Positions 25,190 through 35,711 of a stretch of DNA of 64,000 nt are shown here, piece by piece. Where the stretch lies: NCBI RefSeq assembly GCF_003732225.1, contig NZ_MOBJ01000006.1, positions 558,001 through 622,000 of the forward strand. Reading direction: 5' to 3'. Made by a program: the position numbers and the translations under genes. This stretch comes from Pseudomonas brassicacearum. Its GTDB lineage: Bacteria > Pseudomonadota > Gammaproteobacteria > Pseudomonadales > Pseudomonadaceae. The notes beneath the pieces are model-generated. The model was not told where the DNA came from. It searched no databases and saw only the letters and a list, made by a program, of their open reading frames with translations. Numbering within the stretch: position 1 is the first letter of the stretch; each line of letters starts with the position of its first letter.

Positions 25190-27184
25190 ATGCCCGCATT
25201 CCGTACCATTCAAGCCCGTTACACTCTGTTTCTGGTGCTGTTCATCCTGTTGTTATTCGCCTTGACGGTGGCGGGCATCAGCCAGTTGGTCGCGCCGAAA
25301 CTTCGGCACACGGAAGAACAGGTGGCCCTGAACCGTATTGCCGAAGTGGCCGATCAGATCCAGGGCGAACTGAACAAGGTTCAAGCGCAACAACGCAGCA
25401 TCACCCAAACCATCCCCCTGCTCGACAGCGCGGCCATCGACACCGTGCTGCCTGGCCTGGTGGATCAGTACGGTGAGCTGAAGGTGTTTGGTGGAGGGAT
25501 CTGGCCATTGCCTGGCCAGCGCGAAGCCGGACGCAACAAATTCAGTACTTTCTGGCACCGGGATGCGTCGGGCAAACTGGCCGTCAACACGTTCTGGAAC
25601 AGCGACGCTGCGCCCAACTATTACGACCAGTCCTGGTACAAGGGCGGCATGCAGACGCCGCGTGGTCAATGCGCCTGGGCCGCCGCCTACAAGGACGATG
25701 CCAGTGCAGAACCGCGTACCAACTGCGCCATGGCGATTGCGCGCAATGGCGTGCCGTACGGGGTCGCGACCATTGACGTCACGCTGGGCTTCTTCAATGA
25801 TCTGGTAGCGCGCAAGGAAAAAGACCTCGGCGCCGAAATGCTGATCGTCGAAGCCGACGGCAAGATCATCAGCAACAGCTCACGCATCAATAGCCCGATT
25901 GTCCTGAAAAACATCAGTGAACTGGCAAGCAACTCGCCTTTTGCCGCGCAGATCAAAACCGCACTTGAGCGCCGTGACGCTTCGCTGCAGCGCGTCGAGT
26001 TCGACAATCAAGGCGTGGCGAACACCTTCTTCATGCGTCCGATCGAAGGCACGCCGTGGTTCCTCGCCACCGCCCTGCCGACCAAACTGATTACTGCTCA
26101 ACGCGACGATGTGCTGAGCACCTTGAGCCTGTTGCAGATCCCGATGGTCTTGCTGCTGGTGCTGCTGCAAATCTATGCGATCCGCCAACTGATCCAGCGC
26201 ATGAAAGCCTTGAAAGCCAACATTGACGCGCTGTCCACCGGCGACGCCGACCTGACCCGGCGCATCACCATTCGCGCCGAGGATGAGCTGGGCGCGATCG
26301 GTCATTCGGTCAATACCTTCATCGCCTACCTGCAAAACATGATCGGCGAAGTCACCCAGGCCACGGGCGCCATGGCCTCAAGCCTGGACAAACTGCAACA
26401 GACCTCGGCACACACCAACCAGATCCTGCAGCGTCATGCCTCGGAGACCGACCAGACCGTCACCGCCATCACCGAGATGAGTTCGACCGCCGACAGCGTC
26501 GCCGAGAACGCTGCACAAACCGCCGCGTTTACCCAGCGCGCCAATGAACACGCCGACCGTTCGCGGGTGGTGGTGGGCGAAGCCTCAAGCAGCGTGAGCG
26601 CATTGATCGGCGAAGTGGCCAGCGCCACCCATAAAGTCGAAAGCATGCAGCAGGACGCCCAGCGCATCACCGAAATCCTTGGAGTGATCGGCGCCATTGC
26701 CGGACAAACCAACCTGCTGGCGCTCAACGCAGCGATTGAAGCGGCACGCGCCGGTGAACAAGGTCGAGGCTTTGCAGTGGTCGCCGATGAAGTGCGCGCC
26801 CTCGCCGCCCGTACCCAGGCCAGCACCTCGGAGATCAACGAGATGCTCAGCCGTCTGACCCAGGGCGTCAGTTCTTCGGTGGCGGCGATGGAAAATACCC
26901 AGACCAGCTGTCAGTCCGCCGCCGATGCGACGGCACGCGTCAACGCAGGATTGGACGAAATGGCCGGTTCGGTCAGCCACATCAACAGCCTCAGCACCCA
27001 GATCGCCACTGCCGCCGAACAACAGAGCGCGGTGACCGAGGAGATCAACCGCAGCATGGTGCAGATCCGCCACATGGTCGAAGAGCTGGTGCAAAGCGGT
27101 CACGCCACCGAGCTCAATACGCGCCAGTTGCTGGACGCCAATAGCCGGGTCAGTTCGATCATGGGACGCTTCAAGGTCAAGTGA
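25190..27184 (+). CDS. Methyl-accepting chemotaxis protein with Cache sensor
   Basis: A 664-residue chemoreceptor. It has an N-terminal membrane helix (residues 10-31), a large periplasmic dCache-type sensor ('[21 protein letters not shown]', '[20 protein letters not shown]', '[15 protein letters not shown]'), a second helix near 305-325, a HAMP domain, and a long cytoplasmic coiled coil. The conserved hairpin tip [20 protein letters not shown] lies at about 498-518. The WY/D pattern of the sensor is seen in receptors for amines and amino acids, but the ligand cannot be named. The ATG follows AAGGACAGGTTCA. The upstream FliA-like promoter ties expression to motility. A GC-rich hairpin follows at about 27192. 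Confidence 0.92.
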   Translation: MPAFRTIQARYTLFLVLFILLLFALTVAGISQLVAPKLRHTEEQVALNRIAEVADQIQGELNKVQAQQRSITQTIPLLDSAAIDTVLPGLVDQYGELKVFGGGIWPLPGQREAGRNKFSTFWHRDASGKLAVNTFWNSDAAPNYYDQSWYKGGMQTPRGQCAWAAAYKDDASAEPRTNCAMAIARNGVPYGVATIDVTLGFFNDLVARKEKDLGAEMLIVEADGKIISNSSRINSPIVLKNISELASNSPFAAQIKTALERRDASLQRVEFDNQGVANTFFMRPIEGTPWFLATALPTKLITAQRDDVLSTLSLLQIPMVLLLVLLQIYAIRQLIQRMKALKANIDALSTGDADLTRRITIRAEDELGAIGHSVNTFIAYLQNMIGEVTQATGAMASSLDKLQQTSAHTNQILQRHASETDQTVTAITEMSSTADSVAENAAQTAAFTQRANEHADRSRVVVGEASSSVSALIGEVASATHKVESMQQDAQRITEILGVIGAIAGQTNLLALNAAIEAARAGEQGRGFAVVADEVRALAARTQASTSEINEMLSRLTQGVSSSVAAMENTQTSCQSAADATARVNAGLDEMAGSVSHINSLSTQIATAAEQQSAVTEEINRSMVQIRHMVEELVQSGHATELNTRQLLDANSRVSSIMGRFKVK

Positions 27185-27357
27185 ACCAGTAAATGATGCC
27201 CGCGTGTGTCGCGCGGGCATCAACTTGGGAGCTCACAGAACTCGGAAACAATCGCACGCTAAGGTTTTAAGGGCCGCTGCAGTGGCCGAAACGTCCCAGC
27301 AGATATCTACCGTGTCGTTCTCAAACCGGTTGATAGGTAGGTCCGGTACGTGATGAA

Positions 27358-27385
27358 TCGAGGAAGGGCTGAGACCCTTCCTCGA
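27358..27385 (-). terminator. Strong hairpin behind the flavodoxin gene
   Basis: TCGAGGAAGGG and CCCTTCCTCGA form a perfect 11-base stem with loop CTGAGA, 33 bases beyond the flavodoxin stop. No clear T run follows on the minus strand, so factor-assisted ending is possible. Confidence 0.5.
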
Positions 27386-27417
27386 CATTTATCTGGTCCC
27401 ACCGGTTGAGGATGAGG

Positions 27418-28107
27418 TCAGTCGTCAAATTGGCGCCATTCGTCGATCCCAGCGCGATTCCGCCGCCGGTTCTCTTGTGCGTCGATCCGCAGGGGAGGAA
27501 ACCGTTCCGCACCGACCGTCCAACGTGCCGTCGCTCGCGCCACCCTACGTCCAAAGCGCTCCGCGCTAAGCCTGTCGCCTGAGTGCGGAGCATTCTCCGC
27601 CGTGCCATCATTCAAGCTTTGAGTCATCAGGCCTAGCCATGATCCGTTGACGTTCACGTCGGTGAAACCGCCATCGGTATAGTTGCCACCAGGCAAATCC
27701 CCGGCGCTTACCCACATCATTCCCATTTGCGCCGCGAAGATCGACATCTGCTGCAGCGTTACGAGCTTGTCGCCGGAGCGCGCTCCAGAGTTTGTGAACC
27801 CGGCTGCGATCTTGTCTTTCCACTCCTGGCTGCGCCAAGGCACGATGCCAGCCTCGAGGAACAGCTTGAACAAACCATGGGCGGATCCCATATAGGTGGG
27901 CGCACCGAAGACTATGGCGTCAGCCGCCGCTAGCCGGTTCATCACATCGTCGTCACGCCACCTGCCATCACTATCAATCTGAGCGGGCACGATCTCGATG
28001 AGTTCGGCACATGTTCCCTCAACCATTTCCGAGCCTCGCCTGACATGCTCCGCAACAGTCCGGGTGTGACCTCGTCCGGATGAATACACAATTGCGACGA
28101 TAGTCAT
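27418..28107 (-). CDS. Flavodoxin-family (WrbA-like) protein
   Basis: A 229-residue FMN-binding protein. The phosphate loop YSSGRGHT (residues 8-15) and the 'ADAIVFGAPTYMGSAHGLFKLFLE' segment define a flavodoxin-like fold of the WrbA/NADPH-dependent reductase type. 'AGFTNSGARSGDKLVTLQQM' is the usual following stretch. Such proteins reduce quinones by two electrons. About 45 C-terminal residues, arginine-rich (RRVARATARW...RRRNRAG), exceed the usual domain and look unlike it. The start has AGGAGAAATCA upstream. Flanking regions on both sides are non-coding with long perfect palindromes, unlike the neighbouring DNA, so this may be an acquired segment. Confidence 0.8.
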   Translation of the reverse strand: MTIVAIVYSSGRGHTRTVAEHVRRGSEMVEGTCAELIEIVPAQIDSDGRWRDDDVMNRLAAADAIVFGAPTYMGSAHGLFKLFLEAGIVPWRSQEWKDKIAAGFTNSGARSGDKLVTLQQMSIFAAQMGMMWVSAGDLPGGNYTDGGFTDVNVNGSWLGLMTQSLNDGTAENAPHSGDRLSAERFGRRVARATARWTVGAERFPPLRIDAQENRRRNRAGIDEWRQFDD

Positions 28108-28257
28108 TGATTTCTCCTGATTAGTACTGCTGGTAGATTTGGGTTGAGCTTCGACTCGTTGCTTTTTGATTGTTTCCGACAGGAAATACGGGGCGCCTTG
28201 CGCACGGTAGACCATCCACTGGGTACAGCTACTGAACTCCGTCAGACTGACGTATAC

Positions 28258-28294
28258 CCTGACTTGATGCCAGGCTACCAGACATCAAGTCAGG
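28258..28294. repeat. Perfect 12-base inverted repeat in the flavodoxin upstream region
   Basis: CCTGACTTGATG and CATCAAGTCAGG flank a 13-base loop (CCAGGCTACCAGA). It lies about 150 bases upstream of the flavodoxin start and about 195 before the DUF411 gene. It has no T run on either side, which argues against a terminator; an operator or element end is possible. Otherwise 28108-28488 holds no gene I can support. Confidence 0.6.
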
Positions 28295-28488
28295 TTAGCG
28301 TTTGAAAAGCCGCGTGTGTATCGAGTTTCTGGAAGAAGGCTTGGTGTTCACTGGTGAAGACTCACCCATGGCCAACCAAGACCTGCCTTCAAGGGATGTC
28401 CATGTATAATTTTGAAACATAAGTGTCCTTCTTCATCGGAAAAAATGATCAAAATGCGCTGCGTGAAATGATCAACGAGAGATAACCG

Positions 28489-28932
28489 ATGAAAACCACA
28501 CTGCGTCTGACGGCCCTTTCTGCCTTGCTCATCACATCGCTGGCCCAGGCCGCCGAGCTGATTCCGATCGATGTACACCGCGATGCCAATTGCGGTTGCT
28601 GCAAAAAGTGGATCGCGCACCTGGAAGCCAACGGCTTCAAGGTCAATGACCACGTCGAAACCAACATGAGCGAAGTCAAGCAGCGCCTCGGCGTCCCGCC
28701 GCGACTGGCTTCATGCCACACCGCTGTGATCAACGGAAAATTTGTCGAAGGCCATGTCCCCGCTGAACAGGTACTGGCCTTGAGTAAATCCGACCTGCTC
28801 GGCGTAGCGGCTCCGGGCATGCCCATGGGCTCGCCAGGCATGGAAACGGATGGCATGGCCGACGCTTATCAGGTCATGGGCCTGACCAAAAACGGCACCG
28901 ACAAAGTGATCGCCGACTACCCGGCCCAGTAA
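28489..28932 (+). CDS. DUF411 periplasmic metal-binding protein
   Basis: A 147-residue exported protein. Signal peptide residues 1-21 end ALAQAA, then the DUF411 core: DANCGCCKKW (Cys35, Cys37, Cys38), 'RLGVPPRLASCHTAVINGKFVEGHVPAE' (Cys and His) and 'LLGVAAPGMPMGSPGME', rich in methionines. This thioredoxin-like family is associated with copper, and the CxCC and Met-rich parts fit copper(I) binding, though that is not proven. The ATG follows GAGAGATAACCG. Its stop overlaps the start of the next gene (TAATG), so the two are translationally coupled. Confidence 0.85.
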   Translation: MKTTLRLTALSALLITSLAQAAELIPIDVHRDANCGCCKKWIAHLEANGFKVNDHVETNMSEVKQRLGVPPRLASCHTAVINGKFVEGHVPAEQVLALSKSDLLGVAAPGMPMGSPGMETDGMADAYQVMGLTKNGTDKVIADYPAQ

Positions 28933-29366
28933 TGTTTATAGGTTACCTCGGGCTGTTCTTCGCGGCGTTCGGTGCCGCGACGCTGTTGCCGTTGCAGTCC
29001 GAGGCGGTGCTGGTGGGGTTGTTGCTCAACGGCCAATATTGGCTGTGGCTGCTGCTCGGCGTCGCCACGGTCGGCAATGTGCTGGGTTCGCTGGTGAACT
29101 GGTGGCTGGGGCGCGGCATCGAGCGCTTCAGGGAACGTCGCTGGTTTCCGGTCAGCCCTGATCATCTGGAAAGAGCCCGCGTGCACTATCAGCGCTACGG
29201 TCACTGGTCATTGCTGCTGAGTTGGGTGCCTATCATTGGCGACCCGCTGACCCTGGTGGCCGGCGTGATGCGCGAACCAGTGGGGCGTTTTCTGCTGATG
29301 GTGACCTTCGCCAAAGGTGCACGTTATGGTGTGCTGGCGCTGGCGACATCGGGCTGGATGCTCTGA
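28932..29366 (+). CDS. YqaA/DedA-type inner membrane protein
   Basis: A 144-residue membrane protein of the DedA/VTT superfamily, YqaA branch. It has an early 'FAAFGAATLLPLQSEAVLVGLL' helix, 'GNVLGSLVNWWLGRG' and the family-defining 'LLLSWVPIIGDPLTLVAGVMREPVGRFL'. DedA relatives are proposed lipid or undecaprenyl-phosphate flippases; YqaA itself has no settled role. Overlap with the DUF411 gene suggests the two are expressed together, which gives a weak hint of envelope or copper stress. Confidence 0.85.
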   Translation: MFIGYLGLFFAAFGAATLLPLQSEAVLVGLLLNGQYWLWLLLGVATVGNVLGSLVNWWLGRGIERFRERRWFPVSPDHLERARVHYQRYGHWSLLLSWVPIIGDPLTLVAGVMREPVGRFLLMVTFAKGARYGVLALATSGWML

Positions 29367-29444
29367 ACCTTTATTGCGGTCAATTGTTAATGTCGCGCTA
29401 ATCGCGGTGTTCCAGCATCGGCCGATTCGTAATGGAGTTCACCT

Positions 29445-30470
29445 ATGCCCAACTCGCGTCCTCTTTGGTTGTCCGGCCTGCTCCTGACACTTGCCCTGCC
29501 CGCCCTGGCCCACGCCGAAGGCCCCGCCTATGGGCCGGAGCTTCAAGGCTTCGACTATCCCTACACCGTCAAGCACTTTGCCTTCGAGTCCCAGGGTAAA
29601 ACTCTGCAAATGGGTTACATGGACGTCGCCGCCAGCGGCAAGGCCAACGGCCGCAGCGTGGTGCTGATGCACGGCAAGAATTTCTGCGGCGCAACCTGGG
29701 ACAGTTCGATCAAGGCCCTGAGCGACGCAGGTTATCGGGTGATCGCCCCGGATCAGATCGGTTTCTGCACCTCCAGCAAACCGGACAATTATCAGTACAG
29801 CTTCCAGCAACTGGCGAGCAACACCCACGCATTGCTGACCAAACTCGGCATTCAAAAAGCCAGCCTGCTGGGCCACTCCACCGGCGGCATGCTCGCCACC
29901 CGTTATGCGCTGCAATACCCCGAGCAAGTCGAGCAACTGGCGCTGGTCAATCCCATCGGACTCGAAGACTGGAAAGCCCTCGGCGTGCCTTATCTCACGG
30001 TGGATCAATGGTACGCACGCGAACTCAAGGTCTCCGCCGAGGGCATTCGCAACTATGAGCGAAGCACTTACTACGTCGGACGCTGGAAGCCCGAATTCGA
30101 GCGCTGGGTGGACATGCTCGCCGGCCTGAACAAAGGGCCGGGGCACACTCAGGTCGCGTGGAACTCGGCACTGATCTACGACATGATCTTCACCCAGCCG
30201 GTGTATTACGAATTCAAGGACCTGAAAATGCCCACCCTGCTGTTGATCGGCACCGAAGACACCACAGCCATTGGCAAAGACATTGCGTCGCCGGCGGTCA
30301 AGGCCAGACTGGGTGACTACAAGGTCCTGGGCAAACAGGTCGCACAACTGATTCCACAGTCGACGCTGATCGAATTCCCCGGCCTGGGTCACGCACCACA
30401 AATAGAACAACCCGCGCAATTTCATCAGGCGCTACTTGGCTGGCTGACCAAGACCGCGCCAACCCTTTAG
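29445..30470 (+). CDS. Exported alpha/beta hydrolase
   Basis: A 341-residue hydrolase with a signal peptide (residues 1-24, ending LAHAEG). The fold marks are the HG oxyanion loop MHGKNFCG at 75-82, the nucleophile elbow GHSTGG with Ser145, the acid in 'IGTEDTTAIG' and His in 'GLGHAPQIEQP'. This looks like a periplasmic esterase or epoxide-hydrolase-like enzyme. The presence of Cys81 and Cys108, both near the active site, suggests a disulfide. Substrate unknown. It may be co-transcribed with the dehydrogenase 14 bases downstream. Confidence 0.85.
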   Translation: MPNSRPLWLSGLLLTLALPALAHAEGPAYGPELQGFDYPYTVKHFAFESQGKTLQMGYMDVAASGKANGRSVVLMHGKNFCGATWDSSIKALSDAGYRVIAPDQIGFCTSSKPDNYQYSFQQLASNTHALLTKLGIQKASLLGHSTGGMLATRYALQYPEQVEQLALVNPIGLEDWKALGVPYLTVDQWYARELKVSAEGIRNYERSTYYVGRWKPEFERWVDMLAGLNKGPGHTQVAWNSALIYDMIFTQPVYYEFKDLKMPTLLLIGTEDTTAIGKDIASPAVKARLGDYKVLGKQVAQLIPQSTLIEFPGLGHAPQIEQPAQFHQALLGWLTKTAPTL

Positions 30471-30484
30471 AAGAGGCAATGCTC

Positions 30485-31438
30485 ATGGCTGTGCAGATTG
30501 CGGTGATTGATGACTGGCAGGGCGTGGCCCGTGATGTGGTGGATTGGGCGTCGCTGGAGGGTATCGGCGAAGTCAGCTTTTTGCATGACTATCCCGCCGA
30601 CCACACCACTCTAAGTGAACGCCTGCGACCCTTCGAGGTGATTTGCGTGATGCGCGAGCGCACGCTGTTCGACGAAGCACTTCTGCGCAGCTTGCCCGAA
30701 CTCAAGTTGCTGGTGACCGGTGGCATGCGCAACGCGGCCATTGACCTCAAGGCTGCTGCCGAGCTGGGGATTCAGGTCTGCGGCACCGACAGCTACAAAC
30801 ACGCGGCGCCTGAGTTGACCTGGACGCTGATCATGGCCCTGACCCGCAATCTGCTCGCAGAAGCCAACGCCCTGCGTGCCGGCCACTGGCAGCAAGGCCT
30901 GGGCGGCGACTTGCACGGCAAGACCCTGGGTATTCTGGGCCTGGGCAGCATTGGTAAACGAATCGCCCAGTTCGGCCAGGTGTTCGGTATGCGCGTTATC
31001 GCCTGGAGCGAAAACCTCACCGCCGAGCGCGCTGCTGAAGCCGGCGTGAGTTATGTCAGCAAGCGTGAACTGTTCGAGCAGGCCGATGTGCTGTCGATCC
31101 ATCTGGTGCTCAGTGAGCGCAGCCGCGGCCTGGTCGATGCAGAGGCACTGGGCTGGATGAAGCCTGGCGCAGTGCTGATCAATACTGCCCGCGGCCCCAT
31201 TGTCGATGAAGCCGCATTGATCCGGGCCCTTGAGCAAAACCGTCTGAAGGGCGCAGCGCTGGATGTCTTCGAGCACGAACCATTGGCCGCCGACCATCCG
31301 TTTCGGACATTGCCCAACGTGCTGGCCACCCCGCATATCGGCTATGTCAGCGAACAGAACTACCAGTTGTTCTTTTCACAGATGATTGAGGATATCCAGG
31401 CCTGGGCAACCGGCCATTCGATCCGCGTACTGAACTAG
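30485..31438 (+). CDS. D-2-hydroxyacid dehydrogenase
   Basis: A 317-residue NAD(P)-dependent enzyme of the SerA/D-isomer-specific dehydrogenase family. The dinucleotide-binding turn is LGLGSIG (from about residue 151), with 'LINTARGPIVDEAALIRAL' and the catalytic 'ATPHIGYVSEQNY' containing the His. Near the N-terminus, VIDDWQGVARDVVDW is typical of the subgroup next to hydroxypyruvate/phosphoglycerate-like reductases. I choose the second ATG, eight bases after GAGG; the first, two codons earlier, is too close to it. It is convergent with bkdR. Substrate not fixed. Confidence 0.87.
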   Translation: MAVQIAVIDDWQGVARDVVDWASLEGIGEVSFLHDYPADHTTLSERLRPFEVICVMRERTLFDEALLRSLPELKLLVTGGMRNAAIDLKAAAELGIQVCGTDSYKHAAPELTWTLIMALTRNLLAEANALRAGHWQQGLGGDLHGKTLGILGLGSIGKRIAQFGQVFGMRVIAWSENLTAERAAEAGVSYVSKRELFEQADVLSIHLVLSERSRGLVDAEALGWMKPGAVLINTARGPIVDEAALIRALEQNRLKGAALDVFEHEPLAADHPFRTLPNVLATPHIGYVSEQNYQLFFSQMIEDIQAWATGHSIRVLN

Positions 31439-31445
31439 ATCGGGA

Positions 31446-31934
31446 TTAGTTGGCCAGGGTCAGCCCATTGGCTGGCAACGGCAATGCGGTTTTGTAGCGT
31501 ACCTGCTTGAGCGCAAAGCTTGAGCGGATGTTGGCGACGCCCGGGACTTTGGTCAGAAAGTCCATCATGAAACGCTCCAGCGACTGAATGGTCGGCACCA
31601 ATACGCGGATCAGATAATCCGGGTCGCCGGCCATCAGGTAGCACTCCATCACCTCCGGACGGTTGGCGATTGCCGCCTCGAACTGCGCCAGCGCCTCCTC
31701 CACCTGTTTCTCCAGGCTGACGTGAATGAACACGTTGACGTGCAGCCCCAGCAGCTCGGCATCCAGCAGCGTGACCTGCTCGCGAATCAGCCCCAATTCT
31801 TCCATGGCCTTGACCCGATTGAAGCACGGTGTTGGAGACAGATTCACCGAGCGAGCGAGGTCGGCGTTGGTGATGCGGGCATTCTCCTGAAGGCTGTTGA
31901 GAATGCCGATGTCGGTACGGTCAAGTTTGCGCAT
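31446..31934 (-). CDS. bkdR: Lrp/AsnC-family activator of the bkd operon
   Basis: A 162-residue regulator with an N-terminal winged helix ('[20 protein letters not shown]', '[19 protein letters not shown]') and a C-terminal ligand-sensing RAM domain ('[11 protein letters not shown]', '[20 protein letters not shown]'). It is divergent from bkdA1 over 185 bases, as in P. putida, where BkdR binds that region and activates the operon in response to branched-chain amino acids. Symbol given on sequence type plus this conserved layout. Confidence 0.92.
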   Translation of the reverse strand: MRKLDRTDIGILNSLQENARITNADLARSVNLSPTPCFNRVKAMEELGLIREQVTLLDAELLGLHVNVFIHVSLEKQVEEALAQFEAAIANRPEVMECYLMAGDPDYLIRVLVPTIQSLERFMMDFLTKVPGVANIRSSFALKQVRYKTALPLPANGLTLAN

Positions 31935-32074
31935 GAGACAAAACCACCTGCTTTTTATGTTTATGCAGATTTTTTATCCTCAAATGACCTTGAGCGCAAC
32001 GAAACAGAGATAAATATTCTTCTTGGCCCGGCCTATGATTGTTGTAGGACAAGATTTCTTTTATCGAAGAATGA

Positions 32075-33355
<1,281 letters not shown>

Positions 33356-33356
33356 C

Positions 33357-34415
33357 ATGAACGATCACAACAATAATATTCAGTTGGAAACCGCCATGAC
33401 CACAACCACCATGACCATGATCCAGGCCCTGCGCTCGGCCATGGATGTGATGCTTGAGCGTGACGACAACGTCGTGGTGTTCGGCCAGGACGTCGGCTAC
33501 TTCGGCGGCGTGTTCCGTTGCACCGAAGGCCTGCAAAGCAAATACGGCACCTCTCGGGTGTTCGATGCGCCGATCTCCGAAAGCGGCATCGTCGGCGTCG
33601 CCGTCGGCATGGGCGCTTACGGTTTGCGGCCAGTGGCCGAGATCCAGTTCGCCGATTACGTCTACCCGGCGTCGGACCAGATCATTTCCGAAGCCGCACG
33701 CCTGCGCTATCGCTCGGCCGGCGAGTTCACCGCCCCGATGACCCTGCGCATGCCTTGCGGCGGCGGCATCTACGGTGGCCAGACTCACAGCCAGAGCATC
33801 GAGGCGATGTTCACCCAGGTCTGCGGTTTGCGCACGGTCATGCCGTCCAACCCTTACGACGCCAAAGGCCTGCTGATCGCCTCCATCGAGAACGATGACC
33901 CGGTGATCTTCCTTGAGCCAAAACGCCTGTACAACGGCCCGTTCGACGGCCATCACGATCGCCCGGTAACCCCGTGGTCGAAACACCCGGCCGCGCAAGT
34001 GCCGGACGGTTACTACACCGTGCCGCTGGACGTCGCCGCCATTACCCGTCCGGGCAAGGACGTGACCATCCTGACTTACGGCACCACGGTGTATGTCTCG
34101 CAAGTCGCCGCCGAGGAAACCGGCATCGACGCCGAAGTCATCGACCTGCGCAGCCTGTGGCCGCTGGATCTGGAAACCATCGTCAAGTCGGTGAAGAAAA
34201 CCGGGCGCTGCGTGATCGTTCACGAAGCCACCCGCACCTGCGGTTTCGGCGCCGAACTGGTGTCGCTGGTTCAGGAACATTGCTTCCACCACCTGGAAGC
34301 GCCGATCGAGCGTGTGACCGGCTGGGACACTCCCTACCCGCATGCGCAGGAATGGGCGTATTTCCCAGGTCCGTCCCGTGTGGGCGCGGCTTTGAAACGG
34401 GTCATGGAGGTCTGA
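33357..34415 (+). CDS. bkdA2: Branched-chain 2-oxoacid dehydrogenase E1 beta subunit
   Basis: A 352-residue transketolase-like subunit: 'ALRSAMDVMLERDDNVVVFGQDVGYFGGVFRCTEGL', 'RVFDAPISESGIVGVAVGMGAYGLRP', and C-terminal 'RVTGWDTPYPHAQEW'. It pairs with BkdA1 in the E1 heterotetramer. The start is one base after the bkdA1 stop. The usual protein begins near MATTTMTMIQALRSAM; here there are about 13 extra residues (MNDHNNNIQLETA) before MTTTTMTM. An internal ATG at 33396 could be the true start, so the N-terminus is uncertain. Confidence 0.95.
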   Translation: MNDHNNNIQLETAMTTTTMTMIQALRSAMDVMLERDDNVVVFGQDVGYFGGVFRCTEGLQSKYGTSRVFDAPISESGIVGVAVGMGAYGLRPVAEIQFADYVYPASDQIISEAARLRYRSAGEFTAPMTLRMPCGGGIYGGQTHSQSIEAMFTQVCGLRTVMPSNPYDAKGLLIASIENDDPVIFLEPKRLYNGPFDGHHDRPVTPWSKHPAAQVPDGYYTVPLDVAAITRPGKDVTILTYGTTVYVSQVAAEETGIDAEVIDLRSLWPLDLETIVKSVKKTGRCVIVHEATRTCGFGAELVSLVQEHCFHHLEAPIERVTGWDTPYPHAQEWAYFPGPSRVGAALKRVMEV

Positions 34416-35693
34416 ATGGGCACGCACGTTATCAAGATGCCGGACATTGGCGAAGGCATTGCAGAAGTTGAACTGTCGGTGTGGCACGTCAAGGTCGGCG
34501 ACATGGTCGTCGAAGATCAGGTACTGGCCGATGTGATGACCGACAAGGCGATGGTCGACATCCCGTCCCCGGTGCATGGCAAGGTCATCTCCCTCGGCGG
34601 TGTGCCAGGTGAAGTCATGGCCGTCGGCAGCATTTTGATCAGCATCGAAGTAGAAGGCGCGGGCAACGTCAAAGAGTCGTCTCAGCCTGCGGCGGTCGCA
34701 GAAGCACCGAAGCCTGCGCCGGTTGCCGCAGCGAAAGTCGAAGCCGTGGTTGAAAGCAAACCCGCCGCACCGGTTCGCCCTGTCGTGCCGCAAGGCCCGC
34801 TGGTCGCTCGCGACGCCGATGAACGCCCACTGGCCTCCCCGGCCGTGCGCAAACACGCGCTGGATGCCGGCATTCAATTGCGCCTGGTGCGCGGCACCGG
34901 CCCTGCCGGGCGGATTCTTCACGAAGACCTCGACGCCTATCTGGCACAAGGTCAGTCGAACGCATCGACCGCTGTGGCCGCTTATGCCGAACGCAACGAC
35001 GAACAGCAGATCCCGGTGATCGGCATGCGTCGCAAGATCGCCCAGCGGATGCAGGACGCGACTCAGCGTGCGGCACACTTCAGCTATGTCGAAGAAATCG
35101 ACGTCACTGCGGTGGAAGAACTGCGTGCGCATCTGAATGAAAAGCATGGCGCCACTCGCGGCAAGCTGACCTTGCTGCCATTCCTGGTCCGCGCCATGGT
35201 CGTCGCCCTGCGCGACTTCCCGCAGATCAACGCCCGTTACGACGACGAAGCCCAGGTCATCACCCGCCTCGGCGCCGTACATGTGGGCGTCGCGACCCAA
35301 AGCGACATTGGTTTGATGGTGCCGGTGGTACGTCACGCCGAAGCTCGCAGCCTGTGGGACAGCGCTGCGGAAATCTCCCGTCTGGCCACTGCTGCACGCA
35401 ATGGCAAGGCCAGCCGCGATGAACTGTCCGGCTCGACCATCACCCTGACCAGCCTCGGCGCCTTGGGCGGCATCGTCAGCACCCCGGTGCTGAACCTGCC
35501 GGAAGTGGCCATCGTCGGCGTCAACAAGATCGTCGAACGGCCGATGGTGATCAAAGGCCAGATCGTGATTCGCAAGATGATGAACCTCTCCAGCTCTTTC
35601 GATCACCGGGTGGTCGATGGCATGGACGCGGCGCAATTCATCCAGGCCATCCGTGGCTTGCTCGAACAACCCGCCACGCTGTTCGTGGAATAA
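34416..35693 (+). CDS. bkdB: Branched-chain 2-oxoacid dehydrogenase E2, lipoamide acyltransferase
   Basis: A 425-residue core enzyme in the usual order: one lipoyl domain (residues 3-77, lipoyl Lys44 in MTDKAMVDI), an Ala/Pro linker (90-130), a peripheral-subunit-binding domain ('ASPAVRKHALDAGIQLRLVRGTGPAGRILHEDLDAYL') and the catalytic acyltransferase domain ending 'SSSFDHRVVDGMDAAQFIQ' with the active-site His-Asp. It transfers the branched acyl group to CoA. ATG directly follows the bkdA2 stop, with GGAGG six bases upstream inside bkdA2. Confidence 0.95.
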   Translation: MGTHVIKMPDIGEGIAEVELSVWHVKVGDMVVEDQVLADVMTDKAMVDIPSPVHGKVISLGGVPGEVMAVGSILISIEVEGAGNVKESSQPAAVAEAPKPAPVAAAKVEAVVESKPAAPVRPVVPQGPLVARDADERPLASPAVRKHALDAGIQLRLVRGTGPAGRILHEDLDAYLAQGQSNASTAVAAYAERNDEQQIPVIGMRRKIAQRMQDATQRAAHFSYVEEIDVTAVEELRAHLNEKHGATRGKLTLLPFLVRAMVVALRDFPQINARYDDEAQVITRLGAVHVGVATQSDIGLMVPVVRHAEARSLWDSAAEISRLATAARNGKASRDELSGSTITLTSLGALGGIVSTPVLNLPEVAIVGVNKIVERPMVIKGQIVIRKMMNLSSSFDHRVVDGMDAAQFIQAIRGLLEQPATLFVE

Positions 35694-35711
35694 GCATTTG
35701 TGGAGCAAGGC

